A stretch of DNA of 13,961 nt from SUG1106 sp964651095. Its GTDB lineage: Bacteria; Bacillota; Clostridia; Peptostreptococcales; Anaerovoracaceae. Both the position numbers and the translations under genes were made by a program. Below the pieces are notes generated by a model. The model ran no database searches and was not told the DNA's origin. It was given only the letters and a program-made list of their open reading frames with translations. Below are positions 1 through 6,483 of this stretch, one piece after another (position 1 is the first letter of the stretch; the number at the start of each line of letters is the position of its first letter). The stretch is taken from positions 1 through 13,961 of the forward strand of contig CAZYWO010000046.1 in the NCBI GenBank assembly GCA_964651095.1, written 5' to 3'.

Positions 1-1
1 A

Positions 2-44
2 AAATGTTGAGACAGGCGATTTATTTTCGCCCACCCCAACATTT
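2..44. other. Interrupted inverted repeat / two-part hairpin at window edge
   Basis: Positions 2-9 pair perfectly with 37-44 (8 bp, AAATGTTG/CAACATTT). Inside them, 15-19 pairs with 27-31 (GGCGA/TCGCC) around a 7-nt loop. The two stems are separated by a symmetric 5 x 5 unpaired region. On the plus strand a T-run follows at about 57-62, so it may be the terminator of a gene lying left of the window, but the spacing between stem and T-run is longer than usual. It could equally be a structured RNA end. Seen directly as sequence symmetry; function not known. Confidence 0.4.
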
Positions 45-68
45 ATTATAGAGCCGTTTTTTATTGCA

Positions 69-99
69 AAAATCCCCGAATATAAAATACGGGGATTTT
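69..99. terminator. Rho-independent terminator after the flavodiiron gene
   Basis: A perfect 10-bp stem (69-78 with 90-99, AAAATCCCCG/CGGGGATTTT) encloses an 11-nt AT-only loop. It lies about 55 bp past the stop codon of the minus-strand flavodiiron gene. The arms end in A- and T-runs, so it can work in either direction. On the minus strand the stem is followed by only one more T before GC, so the U-tract is formed mostly by the stem arm itself. Confidence 0.75.
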
Positions 100-153
100 A
101 ATGTTTTAAGTATGTTTATTGGATTTAACGAATTTATTCTTCAATCTGATCAA

Positions 154-2016
154 TTATTCTATCTTTTCAAAATCTTCAGCTCCATGCTTGCAAAGCGGGC
201 AGATGAAGTCAGGCGGCAGTTCATCTCCTTCATAGACATATCCGCATATCTTGCATACGTAACCTGTTTTCTTTTCCTCAATCTTAGGTTGCGGCTTTGG
301 TTTGATATGGTCAAAGTAATATGCATATGTCACCGAAGGGTCTTCATTTAAAACTGTGCCTTCCGTAAGTTCTGCAACAAACAGAGTATGAGTGCCATAG
401 TCGTAGGCATCTATAACCTTGGCAGACATGAAAGCGTTAGTTCCTTCTGTTATGTACAGCAAGCCGTTGGCACTGCGTTCAACCTGATTTTCAAAACCTT
501 CAAATTTATTCGTATCTTTGCCGCTGGCGAATCCGAATCGTTTAAAAATATCGAAAGATGCTTTTTCGGAAAGAACAGAAACGTTAAATACGCCTGTGTT
601 TAAAATCATATCATGTGTATAATTTGCTTTATTTACCGCAATATTTATCCTATTTGGGGAACTTGTGAGCTGTGCGGCGGTATTAATTATACAACCGTTG
701 TCCTTGCCGCCGGCATGAGCAGTCAGGACAAAAAGTCCATAGGAAAATTTCTGAACTGTGACAGGATCAATTTTTGCGGCGTTTTGGGCTTCTGCGTTTA
801 CTACAGGTTTTTCAAATCTAGGTATTGTGGCAGAAATTGCCGCTACTAATTCATCAATCTTTTCTTCCTGTTCCGGTTTAAGGGAGGATTTAAGGGTAAT
901 TATGTTGTCTAAAATATTCATATCCTTACATGATGAAAGTATTTGCCTCATTAAAGAACCGCTGGTAGGAGCCCATGAACCGTTTTCAACAAGCGCAACT
1001 GTTCTGTTTTGGATATTATGAGCTGCTAAATCATGAAGGAGTTCTTCCATGGAAACAAAAATTCCTGCATTGTAAGTGGTGGAGGCGAAGACTAAATGGC
1101 TCCATTGAAATGCAGCAGCAATTATTTCCGATGTCGGGGTAACGGAAACATCATACATTACAGTTTTAATTCCCAAGTCTCGAAGTTTGCCTGAAATAAT
1201 TTCAGCAGTATTTTCCGTATTTCCATAAACAGAGGCGTATGCGATCATAACGCCGGTTTCTTCAGGGGTATAAGTACTCCACTTAACGTATTTATCAAAA
1301 TAATCTTCAAGATGGCTTCTCCAAACGAAACCATGTAGAGGACAAATCATCTTAATATCCAGAGGATGAACTTTCTTTAGCAAAGCTTGAACTTGGTTGC
1401 CGTATTTTCCGACAATATTGCAGTAATAGCGGCGCGCTTCACTCATATAATCCGCATTGAAATCTACTTCATCTGCAAAGATTGCTCCGTTTAAAGCGCC
1501 AAAAGTTCCAAAAGCGTCTGCCGAAAAAAGAATTCCTCTTTCCTTTTCGTATGTAACCATAACTTCCGGCCAATGAACCATGGGAGCCATGTAAAATTCC
1601 AATGTATGGTGACCGGTGTTAAGAGTGGAGCCTTCTTTTACTATGTAAGCTTTCGGTTTAATGTCATAATTGAAAAATTGATTTATCATGTTTGCAATTT
1701 TCTCATTACATACGACCCTAACATCCGGGTATCTGAGTAAAAGTTCCGTTAAAGTAGCAGAATGGTCAGGTTCCATGTGAGAAATGACAACAAAATCCAG
1801 TTTTCTCTCTCCTAATGCATGTTTTATATTCTGAAAGAAAACATTTCCTACAGCCTTATCTACCGTGTCAAAAAGAACAGTAGTATCGTCAAGCAAAAGA
1901 TAAGAATTGTATGATACTCCTCTGGGAACTGAATAAACGCCTTCAAACATGGCAAGTCGTCTGTCATTGGCGCCAACCCATATTAAATCATCGTAAATCT
2001 TTTTTGTAAAATGCAT
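154..2016 (-). CDS. fprA: Flavodiiron protein fused to flavin reductase and rubredoxin (FprA-Hrb type)
   Basis: Probable cytoplasmic O2 and/or NO reductase that protects an anaerobe, taking electrons from NAD(P)H through its own flavin and rubredoxin modules. Seen in 620 residues: metallo-beta-lactamase diiron domain (about 1-250) with ligands H80, E82, D84, H85, H148, D167 and H228; flavodoxin domain (about 255-395) with the FMN phosphate loop near 261-270; flavin-reductase-like domain (about 420-570); and a rubredoxin domain (584-620) with C588/C591 and C606/C609. The second Cys pair is only 15 residues after the first, so this is the short rubrerythrin-like rubredoxin rather than the classic long one. 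A good GGGAGGTAG ribosome site at 2021-2030 supports the start. In Moorella, FprA and Hrb (flavin reductase-rubredoxin) are known as separate partner proteins; here they are one chain. O2 versus NO preference cannot be read from the sequence. Confidence 0.93.
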   Translation of the reverse strand: MHFTKKIYDDLIWVGANDRRLAMFEGVYSVPRGVSYNSYLLLDDTTVLFDTVDKAVGNVFFQNIKHALGERKLDFVVISHMEPDHSATLTELLLRYPDVRVVCNEKIANMINQFFNYDIKPKAYIVKEGSTLNTGHHTLEFYMAPMVHWPEVMVTYEKERGILFSADAFGTFGALNGAIFADEVDFNADYMSEARRYYCNIVGKYGNQVQALLKKVHPLDIKMICPLHGFVWRSHLEDYFDKYVKWSTYTPEETGVMIAYASVYGNTENTAEIISGKLRDLGIKTVMYDVSVTPTSEIIAAAFQWSHLVFASTTYNAGIFVSMEELLHDLAAHNIQNRTVALVENGSWAPTSGSLMRQILSSCKDMNILDNIITLKSSLKPEQEEKIDELVAAISATIPRFEKPVVNAEAQNAAKIDPVTVQKFSYGLFVLTAHAGGKDNGCIINTAAQLTSSPNRINIAVNKANYTHDMILNTGVFNVSVLSEKASFDIFKRFGFASGKDTNKFEGFENQVERSANGLLYITEGTNAFMSAKVIDAYDYGTHTLFVAELTEGTVLNEDPSVTYAYYFDHIKPKPQPKIEEKKTGYVCKICGYVYEGDELPPDFICPLCKHGAEDFEKIE

Positions 2017-2072
2017 TTTTTCTACCTCCCGTTTATAATTAATTCAATTTAATTTTATCCATATATTAGTAT

Positions 2073-2101
2073 TTTACACTATTTGTTTAATATTTAATCA
2101 A
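2073..2101 (-). promoter_or_regulatory. Candidate promoter of the flavodiiron gene
   Basis: On the minus strand TTGATT (2096-2101) and TGTAAA (2073-2078) are 17 bp apart, about 56 bp upstream of the start codon. The -10 match is moderate, and the region is so AT-rich that chance matches are likely. A 10-bp direct repeat overlaps the -35. Confidence 0.35.
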
Positions 2102-2120
2102 ACATAAATCCAAACATAAA
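2099..2120. repeat. Two 10-bp direct repeats upstream of the flavodiiron gene
   Basis: CAAACATAAA occurs at 2099-2108 and again at 2111-2120, a period of 12 bp. It sits between the DUF2804 stop and the candidate flavodiiron promoter, overlapping the -35 by three bases. This spacing would suit a protein binding the same face of the helix, but AT-rich chance repetition is possible. Confidence 0.35.
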
Positions 2121-2127
2121 ATATATT

Positions 2128-3159
2128 TTACCACTTATTATGTACCTTTTCAGCAAAACCTAAAAAATCTTTTACATGAATGGTTTTACCATCATCCAGA
2201 ACCGCATTTCCCGTAAATCTGCCGAATACCTGATTTTGATCAGAGCAGATAAGTTTTACATCGGTGCAGGCGGCTCTGTTGAGAATTGGTATGAAATCCA
2301 TCTCAAATCTGCCGTCGTCACTGGTAAAAGTCCAAGGTGCAAGGTAATCTTCTTTGCCATCTTTCATCGGTATGTTAAATGTTACTTGATTTAGCTTGTG
2401 GGCTTTTCCGTCGTAGAAAAGCATATTTTCACTGGCGGATGAGGTGTCGCCAAACCCGTATCCTATATTCCAGCCAAAGGGAATTCCATCGACCATACCG
2501 GATGCACTGCCCCAGTACCATGTATTTTCGTAAGTCCACACACCCCTGCCCCAGTCTAAAACAGCAAAAGCTTCACCGGATTTAAATTCAAAAACTTGAG
2601 TTCCAAACTGCACTTTACCTGTTGCAGGCAGGCAATTTATTTTTTGGTTGTAATAGAAGGCAGTTTCTTTTTCCGAAAAAGGAGTAGCTATAACCATGGA
2701 TTCTTGGGTGGGATTCTCTAAGCGAATTTCGCCGGATATGGCTTCACCCTTAAAAAAGTTATCCATTTTGAAAGTAAGCAGACGATGGTTACCGTTATGT
2801 TTAAATTCTATATGGTGTTTTTTATTTCCGCAAGATACATCACCTTTAGACGAAGCAGATGGAAAATGAACCCTTCCAAGAGGCATAAATGACATCGGGC
2901 TGTTAGTATGCTGCCACTTGGTTTGAAAATTAAGAAGGGAAATACTGTTCAGCCCCATGTACGAATTATCTGCTATGGTGAGGGCTACTGCGAAGTCATC
3001 GTTAGCAATTAAGTAATAATCCCATTCCTTTATGCGAAGTGAACCTCCTTTAATGGCTTTCCTGTCATAGTCCAAAAGGAGTCCTTTGGTATATCCCGCT
3101 TCAACAAGTTTGCCTTTTTCGTCTAATAAAGGATGGCGAGTGATGATTTCATGCTGCAT
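2128..3159 (-). CDS. DUF2804 family protein
   Basis: A 343-residue protein of the DUF2804 family, whose biochemical function is not established to my knowledge. The recognisable part is the Trp/Gly-rich central block, about residues 200-255 of this protein, with motifs DWGRGVWTYENTWYWGSASG and FGWNIGYGFGDTSS. The N-terminal part (HPLLDEKGKLVEAGY) is also typical. No signal peptide or membrane segment is visible, so it is probably cytoplasmic. An upstream in-frame ATG at 3225 would add 22 residues, but a strong GGAGGTGA site (3164-3171) sits just before the ATG at 3159, and the extra residues would lie inside the leader. It is transcribed toward the flavodiiron gene, with a 111-bp gap that appears to carry a separate promoter, so the two may not form one operon. 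Family assignment is fairly sure; role unknown. Confidence 0.85.
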   Translation of the reverse strand: MQHEIITRHPLLDEKGKLVEAGYTKGLLLDYDRKAIKGGSLRIKEWDYYLIANDDFAVALTIADNSYMGLNSISLLNFQTKWQHTNSPMSFMPLGRVHFPSASSKGDVSCGNKKHHIEFKHNGNHRLLTFKMDNFFKGEAISGEIRLENPTQESMVIATPFSEKETAFYYNQKINCLPATGKVQFGTQVFEFKSGEAFAVLDWGRGVWTYENTWYWGSASGMVDGIPFGWNIGYGFGDTSSASENMLFYDGKAHKLNQVTFNIPMKDGKEDYLAPWTFTSDDGRFEMDFIPILNRAACTDVKLICSDQNQVFGRFTGNAVLDDGKTIHVKDFLGFAEKVHNKW

Positions 3160-3163
3160 TTTG

Positions 3164-3171
3164 TCACCTCC
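3164..3171 (-). promoter_or_regulatory. Ribosome binding site that fixes the DUF2804 start
   Basis: GGAGGTGA on the minus strand lies 4 nt (3160-3163) before the ATG at 3159. It favours this start over the in-frame ATG at 3225, which lies between the candidate promoter's -35 and where transcription should begin and so would be upstream of the mRNA start. Confidence 0.8.
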
Positions 3172-3196
3172 AAAACTTTTAATTTTTTCTACTTTA

Positions 3197-3225
3197 AAGA
3201 TAACAAATTTACGAGATTTTGACAA
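3197..3225 (-). promoter_or_regulatory. Promoter of the DUF2804 gene
   Basis: On the minus strand TTGTCA (3220-3225), a 17-bp spacer and TATCTT (3197-3202), preceded by TG one base upstream (extended -10). Good sigma-A-type match. It predicts transcription beginning near 3190, about 30 bp before the chosen start codon. Confidence 0.6.
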
Positions 3226-3233
3226 GAAAATAA

Positions 3234-3273
3234 GGTATAATAGTTCCTATAATTATAACGGCGTTGCCGAAAG
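3234..3273 (+). repeat. 40-bp direct repeat, copy 1
   Basis: A 40-bp element identical to 3327-3366 except for one base (A at 3249, G in the other copy). It begins GGTATAATAGTTCC and ends CGGCGTTGCCGAAAG. It contains TATAAT, an AT-rich near-palindrome and a small CGGC-GTT-GCCG hairpin. In this copy the -10-like TATAAT (3236-3241) has TTGACA at 3219-3224, but the gap is only 11 bp, so it is a doubtful promoter. Confidence 0.9.
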
Positions 3274-3325
3274 GATGGAACTATTGAATCATGATGGACC
3301 ATTGTATTTTTTAGAGGAAGAATCA

Positions 3326-3334
3326 TGGTATAAT
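3326..3334 (+). promoter_or_regulatory. Extended -10 promoter of the nfo block
   Basis: TGGTATAAT is a perfect extended -10 made where copy 2 of the 40-bp repeat joins its flank (the T comes from the flank). There is no good -35 at 17 bp (ATTTTT at 3306-3311), which extended -10 promoters tolerate. Transcription would start around 3341, giving a leader of about 80 nt that contains most of the repeat and its small hairpin. Confidence 0.5.
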
Positions 3335-3366
3335 AGTTCCTGTAATTATAACGGCGTTGCCGAAAG
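3327..3366 (+). repeat. 40-bp direct repeat, copy 2
   Basis: Second copy, starting 93 bp after the first, 39/40 identical. The flanks on both sides are unrelated to those of copy 1, so the duplication is limited to these 40 bp and is not a simple tandem duplication of a longer unit. It lies 53 bp before the nfo start codon. Confidence 0.9.
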
Positions 3367-3406
3367 AATAAAAAACCATAGAAATAAAAAAATAAGGCAA
3401 ATATAT

Positions 3407-3411
3407 GGAGG
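3407..3411 (+). promoter_or_regulatory. Ribosome binding site that fixes the nfo start
   Basis: GGAGG ends 8 nt before the ATG at 3420. An in-frame ATG at 3405 overlaps this site and has no ribosome site of its own, so 3420 is the better start. Confidence 0.8.
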
Positions 3412-3419
3412 CAGATAAA

Positions 3420-4253
3420 ATGTTTAATTTGGGATGCCATCTGACATCATCAAAAGGATACGAAAACATGGGTAAGCAGGCGATTAAGATAAATGCTAAC
3501 ACTTTTCAGTTTTTTACGCGAAATCCCAGAGGAGGGAAAGCTAAAGAAATTGATCCGGAAGATGTAAAAAAATTCTTGAAACTTGCTGAGGAAAATCACA
3601 TTGGAAAAATCGTGGCTCATGCTCCTTATACCTTAAATCCATGTTCTAAAGAGGAAAGAGTCAGAGAATTTGCACATATGGTGATGAAAGATGACCTTGA
3701 CAGAATGGAATACACTCCCGGTAATTACTATAACTTTCATCCCGGCAGTCACGTGGGACAAGGCGCTGAAAGAGGCATAGAAATGATTGCAGACCTTCTT
3801 AATGAAATTTTAAAGCCGGATCAGACAACTACCGTGTTGCTTGAAACTATGGCAGGCAAGGGCAGCGAAATCGGAGGAAAGTTTGAAGAATTGGCAGCGA
3901 TAATAGAAAGAGTTAATCTTAAGGACAAAATTGGCGTGTGTCTGGACACTTGCCATATTCATGATGGCGGATATGACATTGTAAACGATTTAGAAGGTGT
4001 AATCGCCGAATTTGATGGCATAATAGGGCTAAATCGCCTAAAGGCGATTCATATAAATGACAGCTTAAATCCAACAGGTTCCCACAAAGACAGACATGCC
4101 TGTATCGGCAGGGGACATATTGGAGTTGATGTTGTAGCCGACGTGCTTAACCATCCTAAGTTAAAAGGGCTGCCATGCATTTTGGAAACTCCTCAGCCGG
4201 ACCTTGATGGTTATGCCCGTGAAATTGAAATGTTAAGGAGGAGGGAAAAATAA
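3420..4253 (+). CDS. nfo: Endonuclease IV (AP endonuclease, Nfo)
   Basis: Cytoplasmic base-excision-repair enzyme that cuts DNA 5' of abasic sites and removes 3' blocking groups with a trinuclear zinc centre. The 277-residue TIM barrel is the family's usual length. All nine expected metal ligands can be found: H67, H107, E142, D176, H179, H211, D224, H226 and E256, in motifs such as VAHAPYTLN, NFHPGSHVG, LDTCHIHDGG, KDRHACIGRGHIG and ILETP. The start at 3420 follows a GGAGG site; the ATG at 3405 overlaps that site. It is first in a plus-strand group and its stop codon is directly followed by the ATG of the acyl kinase, so the two are probably translationally coupled. A short perfect hairpin (4032-4049) lies within the coding region and is probably incidental. 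Confidence 0.96.
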   Translation: MFNLGCHLTSSKGYENMGKQAIKINANTFQFFTRNPRGGKAKEIDPEDVKKFLKLAEENHIGKIVAHAPYTLNPCSKEERVREFAHMVMKDDLDRMEYTPGNYYNFHPGSHVGQGAERGIEMIADLLNEILKPDQTTTVLLETMAGKGSEIGGKFEELAAIIERVNLKDKIGVCLDTCHIHDGGYDIVNDLEGVIAEFDGIIGLNRLKAIHINDSLNPTGSHKDRHACIGRGHIGVDVVADVLNHPKLKGLPCILETPQPDLDGYAREIEMLRRREK

Positions 4254-5336
4254 ATGAACAAAACAGATAAATCAGATATTTTAGTTATAAATCCCGGTTC
4301 TACAACGACGAAAATCGGACTTTTTAGAAATCTAGAACTTTTGTTTGAGGAAAACATAACCCATAACCCTGATGAACTGCTTGCATATGGTTCTATAGGA
4401 GGGCAGCTTCCTTATAGAGCACAAGTTCTCAGAAAGTATCTGAACGAAAAAAATTACGACATGAAACGCCTTAAAGCAGTTGTTGGCAGAGGCGGTATGG
4501 TAAAGGGATTAAAGGGTGGGGGCTATCGTGTAAATGAAGCTCTATGTGAGGCGATGAAAAGTCCCGAAAACCCTCAGCACGCTTCAAGCCTTGGGGCGCT
4601 TTTGGCATACGATATTGCTGAAAGTTTAAAGATACCTTCGTATATTTATGATTCAACCATGGGATGCGAGCTTTCAGAAGTCGCTAAAATTTCCGGACTT
4701 GAAGGAATCGAACGATATGGGTGCTATCATGTTCTCAATTCTAGGGCTCAGGCGCGTAACTATGCGGAATCCATAGGTAAAAGCTATGAGAACCTTAACC
4801 TGCTGGTATGCCACATGGGAGGCGGAATCTCCGTAAGCGCCCATAGACATGGAAAAATCATTGACGGATTATCCTATGATGACGGGCCAATGTCACCGGA
4901 AAGAACCGGAGGAATTCCATTGCTTTTATGGACCGACCTCTGCTATTCGGGGAAGTATACTAAAGAACAGGCAGAAAAACTGATTTGCGGTAAGGGAGGG
5001 CTTTACTCCTACCTTAAGGTTACCGATTGCAGAGAGGTGGAAAAAATCATTAAGGCAGGCGGCGAAAAGGCGCAGAGAGCCAAGATTGTTTACGAGGCAA
5101 TGGCATATCAGACGGCTAAAGCAATTGCTCAGGTATCGGTTGCTTTAAAGGGCGAGATTGACGGAATTATTCTTACAGGCGGGGCGGCTCACTCTAAAAT
5201 GCTTACTGATATGATAAGAGACTATGCAGGGCACATAGGTGAGTTTATTATAATGGCAGGAGAAGATGAACTTTTTGCACTGGCAAAGGGCGCTAACAGA
5301 ATTCTTGAAGGAATGGAAGATGCGAACATCTTTTAG
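4254..5336 (+). CDS. buk: Butyrate-kinase-family acyl kinase (divergent)
   Basis: Member of the acetate/butyrate kinase (ASKHA) family, which makes ATP and a carboxylic acid from an acyl phosphate, or the reverse. The length, 360 residues, is usual for Buk. Visible signatures: N-terminal nucleotide loop NPGSTTTKIG (13-22), VGRGG (77-81), CHMGGGISVSAH (186-197), GPMSPERTGG (211-220), and ILTGGAAHS plus AGEDELFALA near the C-terminus. The usual Buk block resembling DPVVVDE is here YDSTMGCE (about 132-139), and the usual NALDGEGP-like stretch is GLSYDDGP (205-212). These substrate-side differences suggest a carboxylate other than butyrate, or a branched or longer acid; this is inference. It starts directly after the nfo stop, using AAGGAGGAG at 4235-4243 inside nfo. 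No phosphotransbutyrylase (ptb), the normal partner, is nearby. Confidence 0.85.
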   Translation: MNKTDKSDILVINPGSTTTKIGLFRNLELLFEENITHNPDELLAYGSIGGQLPYRAQVLRKYLNEKNYDMKRLKAVVGRGGMVKGLKGGGYRVNEALCEAMKSPENPQHASSLGALLAYDIAESLKIPSYIYDSTMGCELSEVAKISGLEGIERYGCYHVLNSRAQARNYAESIGKSYENLNLLVCHMGGGISVSAHRHGKIIDGLSYDDGPMSPERTGGIPLLLWTDLCYSGKYTKEQAEKLICGKGGLYSYLKVTDCREVEKIIKAGGEKAQRAKIVYEAMAYQTAKAIAQVSVALKGEIDGIILTGGAAHSKMLTDMIRDYAGHIGEFIIMAGEDELFALAKGANRILEGMEDANIF

Positions 5337-5365
5337 CTTTAATTATAGCGCAGTTATGCGTAGGT

Positions 5366-5393
5366 GATAAAAGATAAAAAGTAAAAGATAAAG
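5366..5393 (+). repeat. A-rich low-complexity tract with GATAAA/GTAAAA repeats
   Basis: The 81-bp gap between the acyl kinase and the flavoprotein holds a purine-rich tract of near-repeats of GATAAAA. No terminator or convincing promoter is seen, so read-through from nfo-buk is likely. A GGGGA site (5406-5410) serves the next gene. Confidence 0.5.
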
Positions 5394-5417
5394 AAAGAAT
5401 AAGTCGGGGAAACAACT

Positions 5418-6020
5418 ATGAAATTATTATTTATAAACGCATGTATCAGAGGTGAAAGGTCAAGAACGCTGGAACTTTGCAGATATTATCTTAAAGGATT
5501 TATGGATAAAAAACAGGCGGCGGGGGAGGATTGGCAACTGGAGGAATTGGATCTTAATGAAATGGAAATAAAAGTTCAAGACAGAACTGAACTTGCAAAA
5601 CGGGATGCCTTTATTGCCGGAAATGATTTCAGCGATCCAATGTTTGACCACGCAAAAAAGTTTATGGAAGCAGACCACATACTTGTAGGCGCGCCCTATT
5701 GGGACTTAATGTTTCCTGCTAAATTAAAAGTCTATCTGGAAAGATGCTCCGTCACAGGATTGATGTTTATATATAATGATGCAGGAATTCCTACAGGTCA
5801 GTGCAGAGCAGACTCTCTGATGTACATAACCACTTCTGGAAGTCCTCTTGCAGATATGAACTATGGATATGAGTATATGAGAGGACTTTGCACAGGTCTT
5901 TTCGGAATTAAAAAAACATATTTTGCTGCTGCCGAAAGTCTGGACATTATAGGTAATGATGTTCCCCGGATTATAGCCAATACAAAGCAACAAATTACAG
6001 AAATTCTCAAAGAAATTTAA
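5418..6020 (+). CDS. NAD(P)H-dependent flavoprotein oxidoreductase, AzoR-like
   Basis: A 200-residue flavodoxin-fold protein, probably an FMN-dependent NADH oxidoreductase of the azoreductase/quinone reductase group, acting in the cytosol. Visible: an N-terminal beta-strand and loop (MKLLFINACIRGERSRT) that would bind the FMN phosphate; the motif APYWDLMFPAKLKVYLER (about 92-109), matching the flavin-contact motif of AzoR-type enzymes; and a TTSGSPL segment followed by GYEYMRGLCTGLFGI (about 140-164), the second flavin-contact region. The physiological substrate (quinone, azo or nitro compound) cannot be told. GGGGA sits 7 nt before the ATG. It is co-directional with the genes on both sides, with an 81-bp gap upstream and a 22-bp gap downstream. 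Confidence 0.85.
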   Translation: MKLLFINACIRGERSRTLELCRYYLKGFMDKKQAAGEDWQLEELDLNEMEIKVQDRTELAKRDAFIAGNDFSDPMFDHAKKFMEADHILVGAPYWDLMFPAKLKVYLERCSVTGLMFIYNDAGIPTGQCRADSLMYITTSGSPLADMNYGYEYMRGLCTGLFGIKKTYFAAAESLDIIGNDVPRIIANTKQQITEILKEI

Positions 6021-6042
6021 CTTTATTAAACAGCATAAATCA

Positions 6043-6465
6043 TTGAGCGGCGCTCATAATAAATTTATGAGTGTACGAGATTTATTTAATGAAAACAATT
6101 CAATATGGATAGAAATTACCGTATTTATTCTTGGCGCAGCAGCCTACGGTATGATGGAAATTCTTTTCAGAGGATATACACACTGGACAATGCTAATTAC
6201 AGGCGGAGCATGCGTGTTAACGCTTTATTATCTGCAAGATTGGCTCATGGGGATGCCTCTGGTTTTAGCCGCACTTGCCGGTGCGGTGATTATAACGGGA
6301 TATGAGTTTTTTGTAGGAGTTATGGTAAACCTGCGGTTTGGATTGAACGTGTGGGACTATTCTTCAATGCCCGGAAACGTACTAGGACAGATTTGCCCTA
6401 CTTTTACAGCTATATGGTTCGCCATGTGTTTAATATTTTTTTCCTTAATTAAATTACTTTCCTAA
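6043..6465 (+). CDS. Small membrane protein, PF06541 (CmpB-like) type
   Basis: About 140 residues with four likely membrane helices (about 22-42, 49-66, 72-95, 116-139). The segment WDYSSMPGNVLGQICPTF before the last helix is the mark of the family often labelled 'putative ABC transporter permease / CmpB' (PF06541), whose function is not established; that label is weak, since no ATPase is nearby. The start is uncertain: TTG at 6043 gives 140 residues, and ATG at 6067 gives 132 residues without loss of any helix. Neither has a clear ribosome site. It lies between the AzoR-like gene and the phosphohexomutase in the same direction, so it is probably in the same transcript. Confidence 0.75.
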   Translation: MSGAHNKFMSVRDLFNENNSIWIEITVFILGAAAYGMMEILFRGYTHWTMLITGGACVLTLYYLQDWLMGMPLVLAALAGAVIITGYEFFVGVMVNLRFGLNVWDYSSMPGNVLGQICPTFTAIWFAMCLIFFSLIKLLS

Positions 6466-6483
6466 GAAGAAAAGGAGACAGGA

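Noticed and set aside
3219..3241. TTGACA plus TATAAT as a plus-strand promoter in copy 1 of the 40-bp repeat
   Set aside because: Both hexamers are perfect but only 11 bp apart, too close for sigma-A. The TTGACA overlaps the -35 of the opposite-strand DUF2804 promoter, which has correct spacing.
3189..3440. Minus-strand reading frame of 83 codons containing a repeated Arg/Tyr-rich segment
   Set aside because: The repeated residues are only the translation of the 40-bp DNA repeat. The frame overlaps the nfo start and the DUF2804 promoter and has no ribosome site or family likeness.
4032..4049. Perfect 7-bp hairpin (AATCGCC/GGCGATT, 4-nt loop) within nfo
   Set aside because: Lies in coding sequence for the conserved region before the HIND motif, with no T-run after it; probably incidental to codon use.
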